Source of the DNA: Agrypnia vestita
Lineage: Eukaryota > Arthropoda > Insecta > Trichoptera > Phryganeidae
Assembly: GCA_016648135.1 (NCBI GenBank)
Contig: JADDOH010005163.1
Coordinates: forward strand, 1 to 64,000
Direction: 5' to 3'
DNA: 64,000 nt
Every line of letters starts with the position of its first letter. Position 1 is the first letter of the stretch. The translations under genes were made by a program, and so were the position numbers. Below are positions 52,900-63,883 of this stretch, piece after piece. The notes beneath the pieces were generated by a model. It saw only the letters and a list, made by a program, of their open reading frames with translations. It did not search any database and was not told the origin of the DNA.

Positions 52900-53420
52900 G
52901 TATCATTCTAAAATTCCCTCTCCTCTGCCTCTTTCTAGATATTTGTATCAGCATACTTTGCCATGTATAACAATTTTGTGTGAAACAGTACAAAGAATTT
53001 ATGCTAGTCGTTGTGTTCGTTCGTGGAGTGTTGCATTCAAATCAAGGTGGTACAAAATGTTCTACAATGTTTGATGGTAATTAAGCATCTGGATGTGAAG
53101 CTTTGCTCTTTGCCAAAAGGAAACCTCCGAAGAAAGATGTGAAATAAATAAAAAATTCTACTGTCCAAGAAGATTATCAAACTGAAGATGAAGTTCCAGA
53201 AGAGATTGAAGAAAATGAGCCGGTTCCAGATGAACCTAACATACCATCAATTTTAATCAACATTTAATAGAACATCTACCTCATTTAGGCCACAACAAAT
53301 GAAAAACACTGATATTTTAGAAAGTGCAGAAGGCAAGGTCTTTGAATGGACAAAACGGTAATTTAAAAAAAATTACTTAGTGTCTGAATTGTCAAAGGAA
53401 TGATCAATCCTCTATGGAGG
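52900..53420 (+). pseudogene. Dead TRPA exon 1 with flanks
   Basis: It aligns with exon 1 of copies 1 and 2 and with their 5' flank (TCTTTCTAGATAT). Conserved phrases include CGTGGAGTGTTGCATTCAAA, GGTGGTACAAAATG, GAGCCGGTTCCAGATGAACC, GATATTTTAGAAAGTGCAGA and GAATGGACAAAACGGTAA, so the splice donor (exon end 53357) is retained. The start region reads ATGTTTGATGGTAATTAA, a stop within six codons; an ATAG-type stop (TTTAATAG) and indels follow. No exon 2 for this copy was found. Confidence 0.85.
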
Positions 53421-53634
53421 ATTTATCATGTTATGTTATGACGCAGCTATTAGCTTATGTAATTTACGTAGCCTTCAATTGAAAAAAAAGTACTACACAT
53501 GTATCTTTTTTTATACAAATAAAAAATCTGTACCTCATATTGGCTGGATTGGCTAAATAATATTTAGAAATTTTCGTGATTAACTTTGTGGAAGTTCATT
53601 GTAATTAACTATGAATAAAACACAACGTTGTTTA

Positions 53635-54480
53635 CTTCACACAATGGCACTTTATTAAAAAATTTAAACATTTTCGATACTTACAGCATCATCTTCAGTA
53701 ATATATTACTATTATTAGTAATATATTAATATAAACTATTTGCAAAATAAGAGATTTCGTTGTTTTTAATATTTGATTTGCTTTTAAGAATTTCTCTAAT
53801 TTCCAAAATTTCTAATTTATCTGACTTTAATCTTTATTTTATCAGTTAATCATTAATTTTTATGTCAAATTTTAAAATCCTTATTAATATTAAAATATTA
53901 TTTTGTTTCCAAAAGATGATTAGAAATTGAGAATAGTTATAATTTTCTTTATTTTATATAAAAAGTTTTTCCTATGTAAAAATGAATGCAATCAGTACAA
54001 ATAAATTTTTAAACCCTACATTTTTAAATATAGTATAAAATTAATGAAGAAGTATTTTAGTAAATGTTGTATTCTGATGAAGGGACCATTAGTCCCCTTT
54101 TGACTTGAATTTGGTTGATAATTCGATAAATAGTGGTTTTACACAAAGTTTTCTTTTTACTCCCTTTCTCTTAACTCGTAACGTCTGCTTGTCTGACGAA
54201 AAAAATTGGAATAGTTTTTTAACCCTTTTCCCGTGATCCAATCGAGCGGAAACTTTGCAGGGAGACTCGCGAGGATAAAAATGATCTAACGAATTTTCGA
54301 TTAAATTTTTTAAATTATTATAGTATAATTTAGGATTTTACGAAATTTACATACAAATGAGAAAGGAGCCCGACACGTAGAGAAGGTGCGAATCAGTCGG
54401 CTATATTTTGATATAATATCAAATTGGAAACAATACTAAAGTGGAAGGGAGTATAATAAAAACTTGGTTTTTATGGGTTA
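53635..54480. repeat. Interspersed repeats (two families)
   Basis: 53635-54130 contains ACAGCATCATCTTCAG, TCTGATGAAGGGACCATTAG and GATAATTCGATAAATAGTGG, the last shared with 2.93 kb and inverted at 11.04 kb. 54150-54480 is related, in opposite orientation, to 4655-4950 (TCTGCTTGTCTGACG; GATCCAATCGAGCGGAAACT). No coding part. Confidence 0.5.
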
Positions 54481-55420
54481 GTTTTTAAATGATTCATTCC
54501 TTCACCACTTGTTAGCGTAACGCGTTAATTGCGTAAAAATCAGGTAGGTACATCAAAAATTTGTTTTTATGCTAAAAATATGAATAATAAAGACGAATTA
54601 CCTCAGAATATTTTAAGTACGTTATTCTGAATAATTCAATAATCAAAATATTACGAAGATACATAAAACTTATCTAAAAAGGAGTTTAAATAAATCAGGC
54701 CTATTCTCGTGTAAATGTTAATAAGTCGCATGAATGTCAAATATATATAAAAAAAGATTATTGCTTAAAATAACTCTAATAAAACAATAGATATCTCTCA
54801 CGCTAACGGCGACATATGTACCTACTGGTTTATGAGAACGACAAATTTAAACTGACTACTTTTCGAGTAATCTTTCATCTACTTATTCTAATGTCTCACA
54901 TTTTTGTATTCTTGTATTGTTTATATCTTACTTACTCAATTTAATGTCTTAATTTTTATAACTTAATCTAATGTTTCTTTTTCAATATCTTACTTATTTA
55001 ATCTAATGTCTTACAATAACGATTTCATTAATAATAGATATATACATGTATGACAATGCCCCACTTTTAAACAAGAGAATAAATTCTCATTTAAAAGTGG
55101 GTAAGCGTGGAATATAAATGTGTATTAATTAAATTATATTGAAAACTCTTAAGTTTGTACATTTTACCAAATAAATTAAAAAAAAAAAAAACATTTTTAC
55201 ACTTTTGTTATTTTTTTAGGTTTTAATTTTTAAATTATTACTTTAGCATAATAAATATGTGAAGAACAAAAAAAAACATAGAGGGCGGTGACACAATTCA
55301 CATATGGGATATGGTGTGCAATCTTAACATGCAAAGTTGACATATATACAACTTCCAAAAAGGCGATAGTCTATAATAGGTGGAATTGGTGAAGGTTACA
55401 TTGTGTAATTTTTTTTAAAT
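54481..55420. other. No feature recognised
   Basis: AT-rich. It includes a stretch of diverged repeats of TCTTACTTA(A/T)T(T/C)TAATGTCT at about 54900-55015 and an imperfect inverted pair around 55060-55105 (CCCACTTTTAAACAAGAGAA and TTCTCATTTAAAAGTGGG). Confidence 0.45.
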
Positions 55421-55424
55421 AGAG

Positions 55425-55602
55425 GTGCGAACATAGAATACGTGTCACTTCAATATCCTTACTATTTTTATACTAAGCTAAACGCTTGCGCTATGAAAAT
55501 ATGACTAACTTGCTGGTCTGGAGTGAGGTTCGAAACCGCGACCTTTGGATAATTAGGCCTAGTCTGGAGACCTAAACAGAACACCAACAAGCTACTCAAT
55601 AC
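55425..55602 (-). repeat. tRNA-derived SINE, full-length copy with B box
   Basis: On + it reads AATAGAGGTGCGAACATAGA, ACGTGTCACTTCAATATCC, CTAAGCTAAACGCTTGCGCT, ACTAACTTGCTGGTCTGGAG, then GAGGTTCGAAACCGCGACC (inverted B box) and CACCAACAAGCTACTC (inverted A-box side). The pol III head is therefore on the minus strand, with the tail at 55410-55425 rich in T. Confidence 0.8.
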
Positions 55603-55914
55603 TCAGTACCTACTTTCCCATATAAAAAATTGCTTTGTCTATAGACAATTGATGTCTCATAGGAGACATCTGCAATACATATTGATTAACGAATTATTGA
55701 GAAGCAAAATATGTCTGTCGTATATGTATGTATGTTTTTAAATTTATATCGAGGATCCAGTGAACAGCGAGATATTTTAAGTAAATTGCTAATATGAAAA
55801 CTGAACATATAAAACAATCTTGTTTACTTTTAGAATGGGTTAATGCTGTAACATTCTTAATATTACTATATGTGCACTTTATTTTTAATAAATATTATTA
55901 ATTCATCATTCAGT

Positions 55915-56105
55915 TTAACAGGTGAGCCTCTTTCTTATTTCGGCATCAAGGTGTGGAGTGGAAGCATGCTAGCGCATGTATATGGCACACCGATAATTAA
56001 TTTTTTATCGTGGAAATAATATACATTTTACAAAGTCATCGATCTATTGGTGTTTTGAAAAATTGCGACACCCAAATTAGCAGATCGTGTGTTTCTTCCA
56101 TGTCG
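55915..56105 (+). repeat. TRPA intron 1 block, third copy
   Basis: It shares with 29611-29815 (copy 1) and 61461-61680 (copy 2) the phrases TTTCTTATTTCGGC, ACACCGATAATT, GACACCCAAA, and GATCGTGTGTTTCTTCCATG. It lies 2.5 kb downstream of the dead exon 1, as expected for intron 1 of the dead gene copy. Confidence 0.75.
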
Positions 56106-56650
56106 TGTCGGTGTCGAGATATCCAGCAGTAACGACCTCTACGAAGAAGTAAGAGAGCAAGCAAACAAAGCCGCAACTATTGCTGGATGCTTGAGAAATG
56201 CTGTCCGGAGAAACGAACATATGCTCAAGGAGAGCAAAGTGAAGATATATAAGACCTGTGTCTGCCCAATCATGACGTATGGTATCGAGACAATGGCTGA
56301 CACTACCAGAACTAAAAACCTCCTAAGAACAACTGAGATGAAGACTCTCCGACACATTGCGGGACTGACAATCCGAGACCGAGTGAGGAATTCCGAAATA
56401 CGAAGGACTTGTGACGTCGAGGATATTTTCCGATGGGGAATATCTAGAAGACGTTACTGGAGAGATCATGTGGAGAGAGCTTGTTCTGAGAGAGTAGTGA
56501 GCATAGCAGCGAACAAGCTGCCGTCTGGTACCAGACTCCCAGGAAGACCGCATAAAAGATGGCGAGATAGCTGGACATCTGTATCCCAGGAACAGGCTCC
56601 GAGCAATGACAGGACGTAGTCCTAGATGAAGCAGAAGAAAAAGAAGACTT
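56105..56650 (+). pseudogene. RTE-like LINE C-terminus
   Basis: About 170 uninterrupted residues: GVEISSSNDLYEEVREQANK, CLRNAVRRNEHMLKESKVKI, CVCPIMTYGIETMADTTRTK, TTEMKTLRHIAGLTIRDRVR, and RRRYWRDHVERACSERVV, ending with GRPHKRWRDSWTSVSQEQAP. This is the conserved tail after the RT core of RTE-type and related LINEs. 5'-truncated; the tail (AGAAGAAAAAGAAGAC) is at about 56632. Confidence 0.8.
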
Positions 56651-57384
56651 TATACAATGCAACGTTCACTATTCCATCGAAAGAAACAACGGACTTCCAT
56701 TATATATGCGGGGATGGCGCGTTATCTAATTTTGCCACGGCAGTCTGGAAAGTTAACGAAAAATTTTCGACCGTATATGTAGAAGTCTCTTTTTAATTGA
56801 TCAACATTTTTATTCCATTTCTAAAGCAATCCGGATTGAATAATTTTCTAACGCCCATATTCTTAAAAAGTACACTGTTTTAACGACATCGCCAAAATTC
56901 TTTAATGACACTTCTGCTTTGTGTCTTCTGGAGTTGTACGATGACGAACGTCTCGCCACCATCGCACGCGGGTCGGATATTAGAAAGAAAGATTTTCCTT
57001 TCCAATCGCCGCCGATATGATTGACCGTAAATGACACCCGAGATACCCTGGGCCAAAGCTAACTACGACACAGTGGACAAAATGGTACTTGCGGTTTCCT
57101 GGGAAGGCGGGTGCCGCTTCAATCAAGATTCTCCTGGCTTCGTCGAATCCGGAACAGTTGGTGTGTCTCTTCCGGAAGGCTAAATGGAACGAAACTTGAA
57201 CACAAACGAAGAGGAATGTCGGTTCCCATCGAAAAACGACACCTGACACGCATTTCACCTGTCACTGCGCGGATTTTAAAAATTCGAATCCTGGTCAGCG
57301 ATTGGCGCAGGACACATCAGGCGCCAGCCCAACCAATCAAATCTTGGCGCGGCCCGCGCGCAGCGATCACGAAACAGGAGTACT
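56651..57384. other. GC-richer stretch, nature unknown
   Basis: About 56880-57380 is distinctly GC-richer, with GCGATTGGCGCAGGAC and CCAACCAATCAAATC (CCAAT-type boxes) and GGCGCGGCCCGCGCGC. Open frames on both strands (for example 56980-57258 minus and 57111-57455 plus) overlap and match nothing I know. It could be a promoter or first exon of another gene, or an old element. Confidence 0.35.
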
Positions 57385-57520
57385 ATGCCGTGTTATTACG
57401 ACCTTTTTGGCCGACGTTTCGGATTCCATTGCAGGGTCGTAATAATACGGTATAATACCCCAGAAGATACAAACCAGAAGATTCTGAGTGGCCGTGAAAA
57501 CCTAAGAACATTTTTTTTAA
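57385..57520. repeat. Interspersed repeat copy (GACGTTTCGGATTCC variant)
   Basis: GGCCGACGTTTCGGATTCCA, GCAGGGTCGTAATAATACGG and GATTCTGAGTGGCCGTGAAA: parts of the family seen at 1.2, 7.9 and 21.4 kb, here with the last phrase inverted relative to the 7.8 kb copy. Confidence 0.6.
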
Positions 57521-57690
57521 ATAGAGATGAGAACACGGAATACGTGTTACATCAATATTCTTACTATTTTCAAACTAAGCTAAACGCTTGTGCTATGAAA
57601 ATAGGACTAACTTGCTGGTCGCGACCTTTGGATCACGGGGCGAGAGTCCTAACCACAAGACCAACAAGCTACTCATTCAAGACATTCTTT
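57521..57690 (-). repeat. tRNA-derived SINE, near full length
   Basis: On + it reads AATAGAGATGAGAACACGGA, ACGTGTTACATCAATATTC, AACTAAGCTAAACGCTTGTG, ACTAACTTGCTGGTCGCGAC and CCTAACCACAAGACCAACAA. The B box is partly deleted compared with the 55.4 kb copy. Confidence 0.75.
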
Positions 57691-57924
57691 AATGACAATT
57701 CACAGTGCATAAATGATTTTTTTAATAATAGGTGTCTGAAGTAAGTGAAAATCATTGACAAAAAATGCAAGTGAGTAAAAATGAAAATAAATATTTCCAA
57801 ATTTTAACTTTTAAATTTTGAGGTTAATTTCTGTCGCTGCTCAATTGATATTTTAAACTGTGAGATGTCAAATGTTACACATAAAATGCGACTACTGTAA
57901 GGTTCGCTCGTTTTTTAGGAAGTC

Positions 57925-58301
57925 ATATGCTTATTGGAACCAGCCTTGGAACCAAACCATGTATCAAGAAATTTACGTTAGTTCATGCCTATATATTTTG
58001 GTGGACTGTAATTTTCTGTCACCATTTAGACCTGCCATGCCTACTATCGCTGGACAATCAAACATATTGGAAGACTCGGGTTGTATTTGTTCGAAATGCA
58101 GCTGACGCAACACAGTTTTCTGAATTACAGAAATTTTAGGTTTGTATCCTGTGTTCATATAAAAAAAATATTGTTTCAAATGCTCTTCGTAAAATAAATG
58201 AGCGATGAAAAGATACATTCAATACCACAAGTCTATGCAAATTAATGAATATTAAAAAAAATTTTTTTTCTTAAATAAATTATTACACCTTTATATTATA
58301 A
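57925..58301 (+). repeat. 5' flank block of TRPA copy 2, duplicate of 26.54-27.0 kb
   Basis: Collinear with 26540-26995 (CTTATTGGAACCAGCC; GACCTGCCATGCCTAC; AAATGAGCGATGAAAAGATA). It ends in CTTTATATTATAA, the empty site of the 1.66-kb transposon present in copy 1. Confidence 0.75.
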
Positions 58302-58668
58302 GTATTTGTGCCCACGGCGTCGCACGCGTATATTTGTGTATTAATCTTAACATATAGATATATGTTGTCACTGATTTTTTCTAGAACTTTTGAGTTTTAC
58401 AACTTTTCTATAGAAAGTATTTCAATATCTCTTACCGTTAAAGCAGCGTTCGTAAAAGACGCATCGCTCGACCATTTTTTAGTCGACTTTATTTGTAATA
58501 TAAGTCATCACGAAAAGCACTTTTATTTTAACGGAATAATATATTATAGCCTAAGTCCACACTGAAAGTCCATTCTAAATATTGGTGAAAGAATTTTTGA
58601 AATCAGATTACCTCCTACATCCAAACATACAAACTCACACACTTTACCTTTTTATATATTAGTATAGA
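58302..58668 (-). mobile_element. Non-autonomous Helitron upstream of TRPA copy 2
   Basis: On minus it begins TCTATACTAATATATAAAAA (right end, GA at 58667-58668 then T), and the left end carries GCGTGCGACGCCGTGGGCAC, the 3' hairpin, with the final CTAG decayed. Copy 1 has the uninterrupted sequence TTATAATTTAGTGTTGC at 28667-28684, which fixes the insertion point. Confidence 0.7.
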
Positions 58669-58883
58669 TTTAGTGTTGCAATGAGTGCACATTAAAATGA
58701 TTCATTCTATTAATTGGAAATACTGATAGCTAGTATCATTACGATATCTTCTTTCCAGATATCTTACGAGTCTTATCATATCAGCATACGTTGCAATAAA
58801 TTACAATGTTATGTAAAACAGTTTTAAAGTGTCTTGTGCGTGGAGTGTCGCAACCGAATCGAGGTGGTACAAAATATTCAAAA

Positions 58884-59137
58884 ATGTCTGATTCAGCATC
58901 TGGAAGTGAGGCTTTGCCCCTTATGGAAATGAATTATTATACTGTTCAAGGAGATAATCAAACTGAAGAGGAGATTCGAGAAAATGTTTTAGATGAGCCG
59001 GTGTCGGATGAACCTGACTTTATATTATCAAATATTATAGCCCATAGCAGAGCCCCGCCCAAGTCCGGAACACGTCAGACAAAAAATACCGATATTTTAG
59101 AAAGTGCAGAAGTTAAGGACTTGGAATGGACAAAACG
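58884..59137 (+). CDS. TRPA copy 2 exon 1
   Basis: Same 254 nt as copy 1 exon 1. The homologous stretch extends only a little outside: three differences in the 48 nt before the ATG, and about 60 nt of near identity after the donor. Confidence 0.85.
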
Positions 59138-62100
59138 GTAACATAATTTATAATTTTTAATTTAAATTTATAATAGTCATAAGAATGATCAATCTTTTTT
59201 AATTATTTAGCATATTATCAAATACAACTTTCGTAACCTGTAAGACTTCATTTGAACCAAAATTTCTATTATTTATCATTTAAAATGCAAATAAATATTT
59301 AGTTCTTTACATTGTATGGATTCCCATTCGATAAATTGACCGAATTAATTTAACTGAATGGACAACTTGTCCAATGAGAACTCCGAAATCGCGGATATGT
59401 AGAACATAACAACTAAAGAAACATGGTCATTACAAGTATATCACCAGATCCAACCTGAAGCAATAGTGAACGGTTACGCACGATGAAATATACGAAAGAT
59501 TCCTTGATTTCGAACATATATATAGAGAAAACTTTCAACAATTTGATAATGTGTGGACGTTCTTACGATGGAACTGGTGAACGTTGCATTGTGTAGAGTG
59601 ATCACTTAAGCGAGCTCATACAGGTTATAAGCCCTGGGCCATCGTATAAGAGACTTCCATCCACGTTTCTCATATAGCTTCGTCTCTGTGAGACTTCTAT
59701 AGTATATTTTATTATTATTGGTTACACACATATTTGTATGCATTATATTTGATATATATTTTATTGTGGGAATTGAGTGATGTTTTAAATTTTAAACTTA
59801 TAAAAAATACTGATCAGAATATTATTAAATGTGTTACTAATGTAAAAATTTATGTGAAAAATTAAAAATATGTGTAAATGTTATATATATAATGTAAATG
59901 TAAATGTTACATGTAGGTAAATGGTACTTTCGCACCCTTAAACCAAATAAAATTGTGATCGGCTTCTGTCTACGTCTACATTAGAATTAAACATTCTAGA
60001 AACATGAATAAGCCGCAACTAGAGGAAATAAATTATCTGTTTCTTATTTAATTTATTATGAACTTTCTTCCGATTATTAACACTGATTTTATATATTTAT
60101 TAATAAAATTTCAGAAACAATAATACTCTTCCATGGAGTGATAGGTATCATAAAATGACTTTGTACCTATAAACAAAAAATAATGTGACGAAATAATATG
60201 AAAAATCACATTATGTATTGGAAATCATTAAAAATGTTTTGCTTTTACAAATATTAAGAAGACTTAAATTAATAAAATTAATAGTCGGTTATTAATGTAC
60301 ATTAGGTTTCTAAAATGTATCATAAAAAAATTCTATGATAAACACTTTCATATGTTTAAAAACTTTCACAGTATATGTTCAAATTTTCATAGGGGTTTTG
60401 GGAGTCGCTAGCAGCAGTAGAAGTGTAGGGTTTAATTCATAAAATCATATTATTTAAAAGGTAAAAAAATATTTTTAGAAAATTTTAACGAAAATTTTAT
60501 TAAACTTTAAAATCATTGAAATAATTAAACGAAGCATTTAAAATAAATACACTTAATTAAAAGAGATAATAATTATTCAAGATGTTGTCATGTGAACTTC
60601 TTTGCGTCAGAAGTTTTCGTCAATAATCTTTAACCGCCAAGAGTAAATATTGCTTGTGCTCGTCATCGGTGGAGTGAAGACAATTAATTGTCTTGTCTCT
60701 GTAATCGGTGGGTTTATTTGGTTTGTATTCGATAACTTGTCTTTGAAGAAAAAAAGTCTTAAAGTAAATTGTCTATAATTTCAATATAAAGATGTAACAA
60801 CGAAATACGAAAAAAAATCCTTACAGGGGCTGTTTTCCTTCTCCATTTAGGCACTGCTTTCTTCGCTATTTTGTTCGCTCTTTGCTGGCAATGAGCATTA
60901 CTCGTATCACTCGAGGGAAAGTGTTTTATTTAAACACTTTCACTTTCTTAAAGTAGCAAAAAACACCTTTCGAATTCCCTATCGGCTACCCTAGTAAACA
61001 TTTTTCTTCACAGCACTTAGACTTGTTTATCACCTTAATTAATGAATTAATGAATTGATGAACCTAATAATATATCTTTACATGCACAAATTTTTTTTTT
61101 CTTCAAATTGATAATGCGTTAATCCTTGCCAGTTTTTAGGGTTTCCAATTTTTACATATTTGGTTGAAAAAAAAATACTATAGGAATGTTTTTATTCGAA
61201 GAATCATTTGAGATTATTAAAAAAAATCACACTTATTTTATCATTTTTTTGACCAAATTGAACACACAATTTGTTTAAATAATTAGCATGCATATAACTT
61301 TATACAAAGGTTAATTGCGGTTTATTAACATAGTCCTAAAAAACTTACTAAGTCACAGAAACTGCAAATGTCTGCGGATCGTATTTTTAATTTACTTGCA
61401 TTAAGTAAAAAAATTTTTTTCGAAAATACAATATTTTAAACGAAGAAAACAAACACTTGATTCCCTATCCAGTTTAAAAATTACAGGTGAGTAGCTATCT
61501 TATTTCATCCTCAAAGTTTGGAGTTGAAGCATACAAGTGCATAGGTAAACCGATAATTTATAATTCAACGTGGAAGTAACAAATTCCAATGTCATCTATA
61601 CTCGTTGGTGATTTTATAAATTGTGAAACCCAAATTAGCGATCGTATGTTTCTTCCATGCCAAACTAACCATTTAAATAATAATTAAGATAGATATTTTC
61701 TACAACGAATATGTAAGAACAAACTACACTGGCAATACATTCACTGGCCATCATTGATTGCCCGGGCTATGTAGACTCAAAAATGAGTAAGGTAAATTTG
61801 TATTAAAGCTTCACAACATTTCTGTTTTGAAAAAAAAAAAATTTTGTAATTGTAAATTTCGTATTTTAAATTTATATTACTTCTAGTTATACAATTACGG
61901 AGGTACTTCGTAGATCTGGAGCTGGTAGACGGTTACTATCAAATGTTAAAGTGAAGAAGGTTTCTTATTTGGGTCACGTGCTACGCGGGGATAAATATTG
62001 CCTCCTCCAACTAATACTCGAGGGCGAGTTAGAAGGAAGACGGGGAGTTGGTAGAAGGCAAATGTCCTGGCTGCGCAATATTAGAGAGTGGACAGCGCAG

Positions 62101-63613
62101 GACAGAAATTTTCGTACAAGTAATCGCCGACGTCGGAAAGACCTGACAACTTACAGAAAAAAGACGATATGCAAGGTGGTCCATCCAATACGCCGGATTT
62201 AATTTTTATATGAGACCCACCAAATAAGTATTTTATTGGGCAATTTTTATTAATTTATAAAGTAGATATGTTGAGATTAATTATGATGTTAACCAAATGA
62301 CCGCCGCGGCTGTGTTGGCATACTCTGACCCATTTCTGACCAATTTCAGCTATAAAGCGTTGGATTATTGTTTTCAGTTCAGGAATTGTTTATGGTTTGC
62401 TAGGATAGACAATGTTGTTTACAAATCCTCACAGGAAAAAATCGCTTCGCGTCAAGTGAAGGTGGAGGTCTTTAGTGAGAATTCTTTGCTAGTTTTGAAG
62501 AAACTAGTTTTGCTAATCTTCAATTGAGAACGACAAACTATTGATATTCCTGCATACTCATCGATACTTTCACTGACGACTGCAGTATTTTCAATTGACC
62601 GCAAGGATGAGGACGCGGAAGTTCATAACCAAACAACTTTCCTCAATTTTTTTTATTAATCTTCGAATGGTGGACTCATTAATTGAAATATGTCCGAGTA
62701 TACCAAGAATTCCAACTTTTCGAACGGTCTCAGCATTATTTTCACCAAATTTGTAAAGTGTTTAAACAATATTTTTTTTATTCTTATATCAATTTTTAAT
62801 AACTTCAATGGCAGCAGACGACAAATGTCAAACGTTAAGGTTGCCAAATATAATATAAAAGAATTGTGGGGTATTTAAATCCAGCGTATTTAATGGGCCA
62901 CCCTATAGTTATGATTTCATAATCATTTCTTTACTTAATAAATGCTTGATGAATGGTTCAAGTCCGGAAGAAGCTTGCTCACTGGGGATAATATCCTGGA
63001 TCATGGATCTATCTTATTTTAGATTTTTATTATATTCATGCACCCAAAAAACGTCGGTTCCTTTATTCAACTTTGTACACATTCTTACATTTCTCTATTG
63101 AAAAAAATGTTTGAAGAATGATTCAAGTCCCGAAGCAACATTAGGGGATCCACTTTATTCTCCATTTTTGTTACACTCGTACTTTCGTATTTCTTTACCT
63201 TTGTAACCATTTTATTTAACAGATGTCTGGAGGATGGTTCGAGTCCACAAGCAACTTGTCTACTGGAGAAGATATCCGTTTGCCATGTGGCGGCCTACTA
63301 CGGTGAAGTCGAGATCCTCAGGGAAGTCATCACGAGGAAACCTGATCTCTTCAGGAGAGCGGACTCAGCGGGCAGGACTCCCATGCATTACGCAGCCTGG
63401 GGAGGTCACTTAGACTGCATCGCCTTTCTTTTAGGACTACAAGCCGACGATATCTCTTTGATTAAAGAAGAAAATAGTAAGGATCCAGAAAACGTCCTCA
63501 AATTCCCAATAGACCAAGAGAAACTGCTGTGGTTAAATTCAACACGTGGTGAAACCGTGGAAATTCAGGATGTGTGCGACACAAGTCATAGCTGTTCTTA
63601 TATAACTAATATT
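58884..63613 (+). CDS. TRPA-subfamily cation channel, copy 2 (5' part, exons 1-2)
   Basis: Exons 58884-59137 and 63223-63613 correspond exactly in length and phase to exons 1 and 2 of copy 1; the remaining exons must lie beyond the window. Protein so far: 215 residues, N-tail plus the first two ankyrin repeats and the acidic insert. Exon 1 is identical to copy 1; exon 2 has about 12 amino-acid changes (for example ITRKPDLF for ITREPDLF and LNSTRGETVE for LNSTSGETVE) and no stop. Splice sites ACG/GTAACA, TATTTAACAG and ATT/GTAAGT are good. Whether the rest is intact cannot be seen. The frame is open upstream of the chosen ATG to 58806. Confidence 0.88.
59560..59710. repeat. Half of the intron-1 fold-back element (copy 2)
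   Basis: AGTGATCACTTAAGCGAGCT, TAAGCCCTGGGCCATC and TAGCTTCGTCTCTGTGAGAC match the right half of the element at 30205-30320. The left half is not seen here. Confidence 0.55.
59711..61019. other. Insertion-type sequence in TRPA copy 2 intron 1, nothing recognised
   Basis: Not present at the equivalent place in copy 1 (29215). AT-rich, no ORF or transposon ends identified. About 60590-60960 is slightly GC-richer. Confidence 0.4.
61020..61690 (+). repeat. TRPA intron 1 block, duplicate of 29.23-29.82 kb
   Basis: Collinear landmarks: CTTAATTAATGAATT, GTTTTTATTCGAAGAAT, CATAGTCCTAAAAAACTT, GTTTGGAGTTGAAGCATACA, CATCTATACTCGTTGG and CCATGCCAAACTAACC. Identity is clearly lower than in exon 1. Confidence 0.85.
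61880..62205 (+). pseudogene. LINE C-terminal fragment
   Basis: Reads EVLRRSGAGRRLLSNVKVKK, then VSYLGHVLRGDKYCLLQLIL, EGELEGRRGVGRRQMSWLRN and IREWTA, the conserved block after RT in several insect LINEs. About 100 residues only; truncated on the left and without a clear tail. Confidence 0.7.
62942..63150 (+). pseudogene. Two decayed duplicates of TRPA exon 2 start (copy 2)
   Basis: Copy a (62942-62999) reads TGAATGGTTCAAGTCCGGAA then AGCTTGCTCACTGGGGATAA, close to the remnant in copy 1. Copy b (63107-63150) reads GAAGAATGATTCAAGTCCCG then AAGCAACATTAGGGGAT. Both precede intron-like sequence containing TTGTACAC or TTGTAACC before the next unit, so the exon 2 start with its acceptor region has been repeated in tandem. 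Confidence 0.6.
63223..63613 (+). CDS. TRPA copy 2 exon 2
   Basis: Reads CLEDGSSPQATCLLEKI, then VCHVAAYYGEVEILREVI and TPMHYAAWGGHLDCIAFLLG. About 24 of 391 nt differ from copy 1, about half of them changing the amino acid. Donor GTAAGT. Confidence 0.93.
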
Positions 63614-63883
63614 GTAAGTACACAATTTATTAGTACTATTTAAATTTAAGGAATTCTTATTTGTCACTAATTATTAGTACTATTAAAATTCAAGGAATTC
63701 TAATTTCTCTACGATATCCTACTTTACACTGTACTTTTTTTATCTGAGTTCCTCCATCTTGTATACTCTCTTTTGTTTTGCTGCACTACATGTATATTGT
63801 ATTTTTATATTCTACATATTATGTATTTCTTTTTTATATTTTGCATTTCACTTTTGTATGTTTAACATTGCATTTCATGTGCA

